A stretch of 46,209 nucleotides of DNA from Burkholderiales bacterium (GTDB taxonomy: Bacteria > Pseudomonadota > Gammaproteobacteria > Burkholderiales > Burkholderiaceae_D): NCBI GenBank assembly GCA_016177875.1, contig JACOUL010000005.1:1-46209 (forward strand), read 5' to 3'. This document shows, one piece after another, positions 10,007 through 17,598 of this stretch (its first letter is position 1; every line of letters begins with the position of its first letter). The translations under genes were made by a program, and so were the position numbers. A model generated the notes under the pieces. That model did not search any database. It saw only the letters and a program-made list of their open reading frames with translations, and was not told where the DNA came from.

Positions 10007-10411
10007 TTACTGGCCGAGGGCCAGGGTCTTGAGCAGCAAGGTCTTGGCTGCATTCATTGTATCCACATTATTCTGATAAGCGCGCGAAGCGGAAATCATG
10101 TTGACCATCTCCTCCACCACATTCACGTTCGGCATCGCAACGTAGCCTTTTTCATCGGCTTGCGGATGCTTTGGGTCATATACCATTTTAGGCGGCGACG
10201 CGTCTTCTACAACCTGCTGCACCTTCACCCCGCTGGCTTCCGGCGTGGACAAGGGCACCGCCTGAAACACCACTTGCTTGGCTTTGTAGACTTGGCCGGT
10301 CGAGCTGGTCGAACTGTCGGCATTGGCAATGTTGCTGGCCACCGTATTCAAGCGCTGCGACTGCGCGCTCATGGCCGAACCGGCGACGTTAAAGATGTTA
10401 AATAGCGACAT
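10007..10411 (-). CDS. flgC: Flagellar proximal rod protein FlgC
   Basis: FlgC is a proximal rod subunit. The 134-residue protein begins MSLFNIFNVAGSAMSAQSQRLNTVASNIANADSS, the family start. It contains KQVVFQAVPL, YDPKHPQADEKGYVAMPNVNVVEEMVNMISASRAYQNNVDTMNAAK, which is nearly diagnostic. The start codon is 2 bases after the flgB stop, indicating translational coupling. Confidence 0.97.
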   Translation of the reverse strand: MSLFNIFNVAGSAMSAQSQRLNTVASNIANADSSTSSTGQVYKAKQVVFQAVPLSTPEASGVKVQQVVEDASPPKMVYDPKHPQADEKGYVAMPNVNVVEEMVNMISASRAYQNNVDTMNAAKTLLLKTLALGQ

Positions 10412-10413
10412 GA

Positions 10414-10827
10414 TTATTGCCCCTGGATGGCAGTCAGCATATGCTTGATCTGCGCGCTGATTAAGGTCAGACCCGTTTCATAGCGGATCGCATTGTCGGT
10501 GAACTGGTTGCGCTCGGCGTCCATGTCCACCGTATTGCCGTCGACATTGCCCTGCACCGCGCTGCGATACAACAGCGGGATGCCGCCGATTGCGTTATCG
10601 CTCTTGCTGTTCAAGTGAGTGGATGCGGATTTGGCGAGTTCCGGTGCTTTGGGCGGCTCGGCTTTAGACATCGCGCCTTTCAGTGCACTATTAAAGTCGA
10701 TATCGCGCGCCTTGTAGTTCGGCGTATCGGCATTAGCGATATTCGAGGCCAGCAATTGCTGGCGCTGTGCCCGCAGGTTCAGCGCGGTTTCGTTGAAGCG
10801 CAGATATTCGTCGAGTTTGCCGATCAT
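10414..10827 (-). CDS. flgB: Flagellar proximal rod protein FlgB
   Basis: FlgB is a proximal rod subunit and the first gene of the minus-strand flg run. The 137-residue protein has RFNETALNLRAQRQQLLASNIANADTPNYKARDIDF near the N-terminus and the C-terminal VDMDAERNQFTDNAIRYETGLTLISAQIKHM, both FlgB hallmarks. It is transcribed away from flgA. The 195-base divergent region holds a sigma-28-type site for the other direction; I could not confidently mark FlhDC boxes for flgB. Confidence 0.97.
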   Translation of the reverse strand: MIGKLDEYLRFNETALNLRAQRQQLLASNIANADTPNYKARDIDFNSALKGAMSKAEPPKAPELAKSASTHLNSKSDNAIGGIPLLYRSAVQGNVDGNTVDMDAERNQFTDNAIRYETGLTLISAQIKHMLTAIQGQ

Positions 10828-10851
10828 CGCTTTTTCCCCTGAATCGCCGGC

Positions 10852-10878
10852 TCAAGTTTCTTTTCCAGCCGCCGATAA
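10852..10878 (+). promoter_or_regulatory. Sigma-28 (FliA) promoter upstream of flgA
   Basis: The plus strand reads TCAAGTTT, 11 bases, GCCGATAA: 7/8 at -35 and 8/8 at -10 of the sigma-28 consensus with exact spacing. The predicted start is near 10885, about 140 bases before the chosen flgA ATG. flgA is usually a class II gene, so a late promoter would top up FlgA and, by read-through, FlgM and FlgN. Confidence 0.8.
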
Positions 10879-11022
10879 TGGTTTTTCATAGTCTGAATGT
10901 TAGGCGCTGGCGCAGCGACTTGATTGCGCAATAAGCACCTGAAACTCCCCCTTATTCCCCGCTTTGAACTTTTCCCCGGGAAGTATGATGCTCTTCGTCA
11001 TGAACCCATTCGTGCGACGATC

Positions 11023-11721
11023 ATGAAATCACTTCTTATGTTTTCAGTGGGCCTGCTGTTCGCGCAGTCCGCCGCAGCGCAACAGACGTCCAGCGCCAAG
11101 CAGGATCCGGCCGCCATTCGCGAAGTCGTCGAACAATTCCTGCATACCCAGACTGCCGGCTTGCCTGGGCAAGTCAACATCACCGTCAATACGCTCGATT
11201 CCCGCACGAATCTGGCAGCCTGCGTAGCGCCTGAACCCTTCCTGCCCGGCGGCAGTCGCGCTTGGGGCAAAACCACGGTCGGCGTGCGTTGCAGCGTCCC
11301 TGCAAATTGGACTGTGTATATTTCGGCAACGGTACGCGTCGTCGGCGAATATTTGACGACTGCCGCCCCCTTGGCGCAAGGTCAAACAATCGGACCAAGA
11401 GACATCGTAAAAGCCAAGGGCGACCTCACGCTGCTACCGGTCGGCATCTTGACTGACGCATCGCAGGCGGTCGGCCGCAACCTCGCCGTATCGCTTGCCG
11501 TCGGCACGCCGCTTCGTCAAGACTCCTTGAGAAATCAACAGGTTGTACAGCAAGGCCAGTCGGTACGATTGATGACCAACGGCCCCGGCTTTCGGGTCGG
11601 AACGGAAGGCCGCGCTCTGAATAATGGATCGGAAGGCCAAGTGATACAGGCACGCACCGCCAATGGACAAGTCATTAGCGGAATTGCAAGATTAGGTGGC
11701 GTCGTCGAAGTAACGTATTAA
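11023..11721 (+). CDS. flgA: Flagellar P-ring chaperone FlgA
   Basis: FlgA is a periplasmic chaperone needed for P-ring assembly by FlgI. I chose the ATG at 11023 because a signal peptide starts there (MKSLLMFSVGLLFAQSAAAQ, cleavage before QTS). An upstream TTG at 10924 would add 33 residues without family character. The 232-residue product has the FlgA/SAF region: LAACVAPEPFLP, WGKTTVGVRC, PLAQGQTIGPRDIVKAKGDLT, and the C-terminal VRLMTNGPGFRVGTEGRALNNGSEGQVIQARTANGQVISG block. It is divergent from flgB and followed by a hairpin, then flgM. Confidence 0.93.
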   Translation: MKSLLMFSVGLLFAQSAAAQQTSSAKQDPAAIREVVEQFLHTQTAGLPGQVNITVNTLDSRTNLAACVAPEPFLPGGSRAWGKTTVGVRCSVPANWTVYISATVRVVGEYLTTAAPLAQGQTIGPRDIVKAKGDLTLLPVGILTDASQAVGRNLAVSLAVGTPLRQDSLRNQQVVQQGQSVRLMTNGPGFRVGTEGRALNNGSEGQVIQARTANGQVISGIARLGGVVEVTY

Positions 11722-11784
11722 GTAAGAGCTTCTAACACAATGAAACCAGTCCGCCTGTCCGCCAAATGCGGCGCCTGCGTTGTT

Positions 11785-11825
11785 GCACTCCTCGCCAAGG
11801 GGAATTTACCCTTGGCGAGGAGTGC
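11785..11825. terminator. Perfect 17-bp inverted repeat between flgA and flgM
   Basis: GCACTCCTCGCCAAGGG at 11785-11801 and its exact reverse complement at 11809-11825 enclose a 7-base loop (GAATTTA). The stem is GC-rich and very stable, but no T-run follows on either strand. It is terminator-like and could attenuate flgA transcripts before the flgM promoter, or protect a 3' end from decay. Confidence 0.65.
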
Positions 11826-11928
11826 GCCTAGCAGTCATCCGCATGTGACAGCCATTCGAACTGGTCGCATTATGTTAAAAGCTCTATATTCTCTGGTCGG
11901 CCACGGCAAGAAATGTTAAATTTTTCCC

Positions 11929-11955
11929 TAAAGTTTATGGGGATTCGGCCGTTAC
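11929..11955 (+). promoter_or_regulatory. Sigma-28 (FliA) promoter for flgMN
   Basis: The sequence reads TAAAGTTT, 11 bases, GCCGTTAC: 8/8 at -35 and 6/8 at -10, with exact spacing. The predicted start at about 11962 leaves a 40-base leader before the flgM GTG. This reproduces the known logic in which FliA drives its own anti-sigma factor late in assembly. Confidence 0.85.
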
Positions 11956-12002
11956 CAAGCTAAGACAAGGGCTAATCCGCCTCGACCAGAGAAGGAAATA
12001 TC

Positions 12003-12305
12003 GTGAAGATCGATGACTCAATCAAGAAAGCCGCGGGCCTACCAGTAGGCCCTACCCAGACCCGGGGCGGCAAAGGGGCCGACAAGGCCGGAAGCGTCGG
12101 TAAGACGGCTGAAGGCGCGTCGGAAAGCGTACATGTTTCATCGCAGCTGCAGGCGTTGGCTGGGACCGAAGGCGTGTTTGACTCGAGCAAGGTTGCTGAA
12201 ATCAAGGCAGCCATCGCAGAGGGCAAATTCCAGGTAGATCCCGAAAAAGTCGCAAACGGCCTGCTCGACACGGTGAAAGATCTTATTCACACGCGTAAAG
12301 CATAA
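12003..12305 (+). CDS. flgM: Anti-sigma-28 factor FlgM
   Basis: FlgM binds FliA and blocks late transcription until the hook is complete, when FlgM is exported. The 100-residue protein starts at a GTG with AAGGAA about 7 bases upstream. It has the typical disordered, G/T/K-rich N-terminus and the C-terminal FliA-binding part: VHVSSQLQAL, FDSSKVAEIKAAIAEGKFQVDPEKVANGLLD. It sits between the sigma-28 promoter and flgN, ten bases upstream of flgN. Confidence 0.94.
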   Translation: MKIDDSIKKAAGLPVGPTQTRGGKGADKAGSVGKTAEGASESVHVSSQLQALAGTEGVFDSSKVAEIKAAIAEGKFQVDPEKVANGLLDTVKDLIHTRKA

Positions 12306-12314
12306 AGGCCAGCC

Positions 12315-12791
12315 ATGAATTCTTCTGCCACGACACCTGCAAGCAGCTTAAAAGACGAAAGCCAGGCAGCACGTGTTTTGATCGACCTGCTCAAAAAAGA
12401 ACAGGCGATGCTGGTGGCGGCAGAAATCGAAGGCTTGCCGGCCTTGACCGAAGAAAAGGCAAAAATCGTTTCGCACTTATCCGAACTCGCGTCGCGCCGC
12501 CACAATGCATTGGCAGCCGCCGGTTTCGCTCCGCAAGAAACCGGCATGCAGGAATGGCTGAAAAAAAATGCCATCGCAGCCGCCTCCTCTGCCTGGAAAG
12601 AATTGATGGACCTGGCCAAATCAGGCCGCGAACTCAATCGCATCAACGGCATGCTGATCAATAAGCACCTCGCCCGCAATCAGCAAGCCATCAACGTTCT
12701 GCAAGTCGGCCCTCAAGAGGGTCACGCTTTCTACGGTCCGAATGGGCAGTCCACCGTCAAGACGACGGTGCGCGGCCTAGCGATCGGCTGA
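12315..12791 (+). CDS. flgN: Flagellar export chaperone FlgN
   Basis: FlgN is a cytoplasmic chaperone for FlgK and FlgL. The 158-residue protein is mostly helical with a long coiled-coil region (about 15-130: LIDLLKKEQAMLVAAEIEGLPALTEEKAKIVSHLSELASRR). It ends in the family tail with FYGPNGQS and GLAIG. It follows flgM in the usual flgMN pair, so chaperone and anti-sigma factor are made together. Downstream, a small GCCGC-GAGA-GCGGC hairpin at 12814-12827 is too short to call a terminator with confidence. Confidence 0.92.
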   Translation: MNSSATTPASSLKDESQAARVLIDLLKKEQAMLVAAEIEGLPALTEEKAKIVSHLSELASRRHNALAAAGFAPQETGMQEWLKKNAIAAASSAWKELMDLAKSGRELNRINGMLINKHLARNQQAINVLQVGPQEGHAFYGPNGQSTVKTTVRGLAIG

Positions 12792-13018
12792 TTTTCCTGC
12801 TTTGATTTTTGATGCCGCGAGAGCGGCGGATTGGCTGCGCGCGTTGATATTTCGCCGCTTCTACTGCGCCGCATTGAGCGCTTCTAATTTCCTGACGCTG
12901 CAGACTCAATAAATGCCGATTGTTGTCGTAAATTAATACAACAAGAGAATTTTGTAAGTTTGGTGATAGGCACATAACGGATAATTGCATCAATACAGAA
13001 GCAGCGAACAAAACCAAT

Positions 13019-13378
13019 ATGTCCACAACATCCAGAGAGTTCCCGAAGCCCGGCGTCGACAATGCATTGCAGACGATGGCGATTTTTCTTGAGTGTTCGG
13101 AAATCACCCCGCGTCACTTGATGACCTTTCTTTTGGTGGCCTCACGCGGTCCGGTTTTGCTTTCACAGCTCAATACGCAATCTCCGCTTTCGCAAAAAAA
13201 TTTCGACGAACCTGTCGCCTTCCTATCCCAACGCGATCAAGGTGAACAATTTTCTGCAGTGATTACCGTATTTTCGGCTGTTGACGGGCGCGACAAGTGG
13301 ATTGCGCTGACCGCTCGCGGTAGAGAACTTTTCAGCCTAATCCAGAGGTCCGCATACTCCTCTCGAATTGCGGCATAA
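13019..13378 (+). CDS. Small winged-helix-like (MarR-type) protein, function unknown
   Basis: This 119-residue protein is not one I recognise by name. Its layout suggests a winged helix: ITPRHLMTFLLVASRGPVLLSQL (about 29-51, helices), a recognition-helix-like LSQKNFDEPVAFLSQRDQG, a beta-wing with VDGRDKWIALTARGRELFSLIQRS at the end. The LTARGRELF ending resembles the wing and last helix of MarR-family regulators. It lies between flgN and a convergent pentapeptide gene, about 230 bases from flgN, and may be independently transcribed. A DNA-binding role is inference; the gene may also be a diverged local protein. Confidence 0.6.
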   Translation: MSTTSREFPKPGVDNALQTMAIFLECSEITPRHLMTFLLVASRGPVLLSQLNTQSPLSQKNFDEPVAFLSQRDQGEQFSAVITVFSAVDGRDKWIALTARGRELFSLIQRSAYSSRIAA

Positions 13379-13398
13379 GCAGGCATCGCAGCGGCGAC

Positions 13399-14445
13399 TT
13401 ATTTCGGATAGTCGCACCTGCCGACAGAAGGCGCAGCACAGACGCGCCCCCACATATTGGCGCGTTCGAATTTCCCGCCCTTCATGTTGAAATTGCCTAC
13501 CGTCGCAAATAAGGCGCTCGCGAAATTGGCGCCGTTGACATCGGCAGGCATGTAGCCTGAATGCAGGACTGCGCCCCGCATATCGGCATTTTTAAAATTC
13601 CCCGCAATTCGAGCGAGATGATCCATACGCATTCGCTGCAAATTGGCTCCTTCAAAGTTTCCATCCGCCTTGACGCTTAAAAAATCGGCGCCTTCAAGAT
13701 TCGCGCCTCGGAAATCGACGTTTCTTATCGTGGCGCCGACAAAACTAACGCCGCTTAAATTCGCGTTGCGAAAATCGACATCCGTTAGCACGGCGCCGGC
13801 GAACGTTCCCCCGCTGAAATCGCCTTTGGCAAAATTGACCTTATTGAATGTGCTTTTACGAAAGTCGCTGGTACTGAATGTCGAATTCGACAAATCCTGC
13901 GCGCTAAGCGTCAAACCGGAAAGGCCGGCATTGGAACAAATAGATCCGGGGCCGACGCGACAGCCGTTCACCAATTGTCCTTTGCCGTTGCCGGTTGCGA
14001 CCCGCGCGCCGGCAGGAAGATTGTTTACATTCTTCAGATTTGCATTGGCAAAGTCCGCGTCATCGGCGCTTGAGGCCTTGAAGTCCGCCTTCTCCAGGTT
14101 CGCACCCTTGAATTTAGCCTTGCTGAAATTGGAATTCCATAGCAGCGCGGATGTGAGCACAGCGTTTTCAAAGCTGGCTCCGGTTGCATTCGAACGATAA
14201 ATGGTGGCGAGATTGAGCCTGGCATTACGGAAGTTGGCATTTTGCAGGTTCACATCGGAAAAGATGAAACCCTCTAAATCCAAATTCGATAAATCTTGAT
14301 TACTGAGATCCACGCGGTCGCATCTTCCGCCGCGTTTGAGCTCGCATCCGTTAATGACTTTGGCCGGTACCGATGGCATGGCAAATGCGCCTGTTCCGAT
14401 CATAGCGCCGGCAATCAGCAAGCTGCGAAACAACGGACTATGCAT
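13399..14445 (-). CDS. Secreted pentapeptide-repeat protein
   Basis: The 348-residue protein has a signal peptide (about 1-22, ending GTGAFA) and then two pentapeptide-repeat blocks built on A(D/N)Lxx units, such as LSNQDLSNLDLEGF, LKNANFRNARL, FRNANLSGVSF and FRGANLEGADF. Each block is introduced by a similar Cys-bracketed segment: NGCELKRGGRCD (C34, C42) and NGCRVGPGSICSN (C162, C170). Two more cysteines lie near the C-terminus. It should fold as right-handed beta-helices outside the cytoplasm. GGGGAGG precedes the ATG. It starts 53 bases after the motD stop on the same strand, so it may be the last gene of the flhB-motD operon. No function can be assigned. Confidence 0.85.
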   Translation of the reverse strand: MHSPLFRSLLIAGAMIGTGAFAMPSVPAKVINGCELKRGGRCDRVDLSNQDLSNLDLEGFIFSDVNLQNANFRNARLNLATIYRSNATGASFENAVLTSALLWNSNFSKAKFKGANLEKADFKASSADDADFANANLKNVNNLPAGARVATGNGKGQLVNGCRVGPGSICSNAGLSGLTLSAQDLSNSTFSTSDFRKSTFNKVNFAKGDFSGGTFAGAVLTDVDFRNANLSGVSFVGATIRNVDFRGANLEGADFLSVKADGNFEGANLQRMRMDHLARIAGNFKNADMRGAVLHSGYMPADVNGANFASALFATVGNFNMKGGKFERANMWGRVCAAPSVGRCDYPK

Positions 14446-14498
14446 GGCCCTCCCCTGACAAAATTCGGCGACCGGAGAATGATTCAGGTACTACTCCA

Positions 14499-15281
14499 TC
14501 AAGGCGGACTTGGTCCGCGTTCGGCTAGCGGCACCTCAGAAAACGCTTCCGGAATATTCGCCAAGATTTGAATTTCCACGCGGCGGTTACGCTGGCGCCC
14601 CTCTGCTGTTTCATTGCTAGCGGCCGGATAATTGGAGCCATGTCCCACTGCCGTCAAACGCTGCGGCGCGACCCCGTTATCGGCAAATAAGCGCACCACG
14701 CTGCCGGCACGCATGCCCGACAATTCCCAATTTGACGGAAACTTTGGCGTGTTGATGGGCATGCTGTCCGTATGCCCTTCAACCTGCATGGAATGGGTGT
14801 CGCTTTTCAGGATTTCTGCGATTGCCTTGAGAGCTTGCCCCGATTCCTCGGCCAAATTTGCGTCGCCCGGCGCAAACAAAATGCTGGCATTGATCTCGAC
14901 CTTCACGCCGCGGCTGCTTTGCGAGACGCGCACGATCCCTTGGCTAACCAAAGGCTGCAGCGCCTTTTTTATGTCGCGCGCGATACCGGTCAAGCTCTCG
15001 GTTTCCCGGCGCACCGCGTCGGCTTGCTGCTTTTGCGCGGGAGTCTGCCTCTTTAACTGCCCCATAGGCAGTGCGTCGCTCTTGATCTGGGGAGGCAAAC
15101 CTGGTCCGCGCCCGAAGGCGCTGCCCAATGCGTCGGACAAAACGCGATACTTGCCTTGATTGAGCGAAGAGATTGCATACATCACGACGAAGAAAGCAAA
15201 TAGGAGCGTGATGAAATCGGCGTAAGAGACTAGCCAACGCTCATGGTTTTCGTGCTCTTCTTCAAAGTGTTTGCGCGCCAT
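14499..15281 (-). CDS. motD: Flagellar motor protein MotD (second MotB-type stator subunit)
   Basis: MotD anchors a second stator to peptidoglycan and couples ion flow to rotation with MotC. I chose the ATG at 15281 (MARKHFEEEHENHERW), directly after the motC stop, because the family starts this way; a longer ATG at 15299 adds six residues overlapping motC. The single membrane segment WLVSYADFITLLFAFFVVMYA carries the essential aspartate in YADF. An OmpA-like domain follows (about 130-245) with VEGHTDSMPI and NWELSGMRAGSVVRLFADNGV and the RRVEIQI ending. Confidence 0.94.
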   Translation of the reverse strand: MARKHFEEEHENHERWLVSYADFITLLFAFFVVMYAISSLNQGKYRVLSDALGSAFGRGPGLPPQIKSDALPMGQLKRQTPAQKQQADAVRRETESLTGIARDIKKALQPLVSQGIVRVSQSSRGVKVEINASILFAPGDANLAEESGQALKAIAEILKSDTHSMQVEGHTDSMPINTPKFPSNWELSGMRAGSVVRLFADNGVAPQRLTAVGHGSNYPAASNETAEGRQRNRRVEIQILANIPEAFSEVPLAERGPSPP

Positions 15282-15282
15282 G

Positions 15283-16023
15283 TTATTTGCGATGGACATC
15301 CAGGCGTTCCTGGATGATGCGAGGATTGTCGCCCAATGCTATGCCGAAGAAAGCGTCGATCAGCATTTCGCGTTGCGTGACCTGGTCAATCACCATCATC
15401 TTGAGACGATTGCCGATCGGCAGAAATATGAGATTGGCTAAACCCACGCCGTATATGGTGGCGACGAACGCCACGGCGATGCCGCTGCCGAGCTTGGACG
15501 GGTCGGCAAGATTTTCCATCACATGAATCAAGCCCAGCACAGCGCCGATGATGCCGATGGTAGGCGAATAACCGCCGGCGGCTTCCCAAATCTTCGCGGC
15601 TTGGCGTTGACGCTGTTCGTAGTGGTTCAACTCGGCTTCCATGATTTCTTTGAGCTTATAAGGATCGATGCCGTCGATCAGCATGCGCAAACCCTTGGCG
15701 GTGAAAGGATCGCGCACGGCATCCAGATAGCGTTCCAAGCTCAATAAGCCTTCGCGGCGTGCAACGGTGCTCCAATTGGTGACTTCTTCGATGATGGCGG
15801 CGCGGCGATCGGGCGGCGGCGAAAATATCCACGCCGCCATGGCAACGCCATACCGAAAACTGATCAGGCCGGACTGAAGCAGGACAGCACCGACCGTACC
15901 GACAAAGACAATCACGAAGGCAGCCGGCTGCACCAAAGAGCCAAGATGACCACCCTCCATCAGCTGGCCGCCGATGAGCCCGGTCAAGCCAAGTAAAATG
16001 CCCGCTAGGCTAGCCCAGTCCAC
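15283..16023 (-). CDS. motC: Flagellar motor protein MotC (second MotA-type stator subunit)
   Basis: MotC is the ion-channel partner of MotD. The 246-residue protein has four predicted membrane segments: two near the N-terminus (about 5-25 and 34-54) and two in the second half (YSPTIGIIGAVLGLIHVME and IAVAFVATIYGVGLANLIFLP). The cytoplasmic loop between them carries charged residues that would contact FliG. It overlaps the fliA end by 19 bases and abuts motD, so it belongs to the flhB-fliA operon. It is distinct from the MotA at 34230-35090. Confidence 0.95.
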   Translation of the reverse strand: MDWASLAGILLGLTGLIGGQLMEGGHLGSLVQPAAFVIVFVGTVGAVLLQSGLISFRYGVAMAAWIFSPPPDRRAAIIEEVTNWSTVARREGLLSLERYLDAVRDPFTAKGLRMLIDGIDPYKLKEIMEAELNHYEQRQRQAAKIWEAAGGYSPTIGIIGAVLGLIHVMENLADPSKLGSGIAVAFVATIYGVGLANLIFLPIGNRLKMMVIDQVTQREMLIDAFFGIALGDNPRIIQERLDVHRK

Positions 16024-16736
16024 TCTCTATCCCTTAAGTAGGCACGCAAGCGCGCAATCGCTTGGCTGTGCAGCTGGCACACGCGCGACTCAGAAACGTT
16101 CATGATCGCGCCTATTTCTTTCAGGTTCATCTCCTGTTCGTAGTAGAGGCCCATCAAAATTTTCTCGCGCTCAGGCAAGGCCAGAATGGAGTTGATGACG
16201 GCTTGGCGAAAGCCGGTGTTCATCAATGCCTGCAGCGGGTCATCCGTTTTATCGGTGGCGAAGCGATCCAGAAAATGTTCGCCGTCGTCGCTATCGTGAA
16301 AATCTTCGTAATACACCAGCTGGTGACCGCCGCTTTCATTCAGCAAATCCTGATAATCGGCGAGTGACAACTTGAGCTGTTTGGCGACTTCGGACTCCGA
16401 CGGCGGACGGCCCAAGCGCTGCTGCAGGGAATGCATCGCATCCTCGATCTTGCGCATATTTTGGCGAATGGAACGCGGCAGCCAGTCGCTATTGCGCAAT
16501 TCATCCAGCATGGCACCGCGGATGCGCTGCACCGCGTAGGTTTCGAATTGCGCGCCATGGTTTTCTTCATAGCGATTGACGGCATCGAGCAGACCGATCA
16601 TGCCGGCTTGGATCAAATCATCTACCTCCACACTGGGCGGAAGCTTCGCCTTCAATTGATGGGCAAGTCGCTTGACGAGCGGCGCATGCTCTTCCAGTAG
16701 GTGATTCTTATCGGATTTTCCATGCGCGTTGTACAT
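16005..16736 (-). CDS. fliA: RNA polymerase sigma-28 factor FliA
   Basis: FliA directs transcription of late flagellar and chemotaxis genes. The 243-residue protein shows sigma regions in order: region 2 (APLVKRLAHQLKAKLPPSVEVDDLIQAGMIGLLDAVNRYE, then FETYAVQRIRGAMLDELRNSDW), region 3, and region 4 with LPEREKILMGLYYEQEMNLKEIGAIMNVSESRVCQLHSQA. The region 2.4 and 4.2 sequences are those expected to read TAAAGTTT/GCCGATAA, and such sites occur in this window. Its position after flhG is the common Pseudomonas/Burkholderiales order. Confidence 0.97.
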   Translation of the reverse strand: MYNAHGKSDKNHLLEEHAPLVKRLAHQLKAKLPPSVEVDDLIQAGMIGLLDAVNRYEENHGAQFETYAVQRIRGAMLDELRNSDWLPRSIRQNMRKIEDAMHSLQQRLGRPPSESEVAKQLKLSLADYQDLLNESGGHQLVYYEDFHDSDDGEHFLDRFATDKTDDPLQALMNTGFRQAVINSILALPEREKILMGLYYEQEMNLKEIGAIMNVSESRVCQLHSQAIARLRAYLRDREWTGLA

Positions 16737-16752
16737 TTATATATCTAATTTA

Positions 16753-17598
16753 TTAACCTGCCAATCGCATCCCGGAAAGACCCGGCATGTCGGCGATGGC
16801 GCAGCGCCCTGCCAGACGTCGGAACGCAACCGATGCGCCGGCCAGGGGGAAAGCATCGACCACGGTACGACCCAGACTGGATGCACGTTTCAAATGCTCG
16901 TCTGCAGGAATCGCACCGAGGAACCGGATCTGCGTGCCGAGGTATTTGCTGGCGGCCTGAGCCATGTTGTCGTACACCAGCCTGGCTTCCTTTTCATTCG
17001 CACCGGTCACCAGCACGCTATAAGGACGGCGGCCGATTTTTGCATTCAAGCGCTTGACGATGGCGTATGCCGATTTGATCGAGGCGGCGCCGTTGGTAAC
17101 TTGAACCACAATGTCTCCGCCGGTTAAGGCCGGCAGCGGCAAAGCGTCATCCTTGCCGAGATCGGCATCGACCAGCACAACGTCGCTTTGCTCAGCCAGC
17201 GCGCCGAAAATATGGCCAAGGCGGCGCGCCTGCGCAGCATCCTGCTGCGCCTCCTGTAATTGGCGGCGGCCCAGCATGGTTGCGTGAGTGAGTCGCGCAA
17301 CGTTAAAACCGTCCGGCATTGCCTGCATTATCTCCTTCATGGGACGTTCCTGACGCACTGCCTCCAACAGCGTTGCCGCCCGCGTAGCGCCGAGGTCGTA
17401 AGCCACACCGCCGGTTAGCGAACGGGCATCCAGCAAGAGCACGCTGCTACCTGCAACCGTTAGGGAAGCGCCTAGATTTGTCAGCATCGCATTTTTTTCC
17501 TCGTCTGGCAATGCCGACAGGAAAGTAAAAATGCGCGGGCGCGGACCCGCCAGCATCCGGCGCAGGCCTTCGGCTTGGTCAGAGTGAAAATTAGCCAA
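16753..17598 (-). CDS. flhG: FlhG/FleN-like flagellar number regulator with degenerate P-loop
   Basis: FlhG (FleN, YlxH) is a MinD-type ATPase that activates the FlhF GTPase and limits flagellar number. The 281-residue product keeps the N-terminal activator helix SDQAEGLRRM (about 6-15), which in known FlhG proteins stimulates FlhF. The expected Walker A KGGVGKT is absent: the matching place reads FLSALPDEEKNAMLTNLG, and the following DADLG-type strand reads LLLDARSLTGG. A later VVLVDADLGKDD strand remains. The fold and position (8-base overlap with flhF, just before fliA) support the call, but ATP-driven dimerisation is doubtful. Confidence 0.85.
   Translation of the reverse strand: MANFHSDQAEGLRRMLAGPRPRIFTFLSALPDEEKNAMLTNLGASLTVAGSSVLLLDARSLTGGVAYDLGATRAATLLEAVRQERPMKEIMQAMPDGFNVARLTHATMLGRRQLQEAQQDAAQARRLGHIFGALAEQSDVVLVDADLGKDDALPLPALTGGDIVVQVTNGAASIKSAYAIVKRLNAKIGRRPYSVLVTGANEKEARLVYDNMAQAASKYLGTQIRFLGAIPADEHLKRASSLGRTVVDAFPLAGASVAFRRLAGRCAIADMPGLSGMRLAG

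Noticed and set aside
12814..12827. GCCGC-GAGA-GCGGC hairpin after flgN
   Set aside because: Only a 5-bp stem with no T-run; insufficient for a terminator call.
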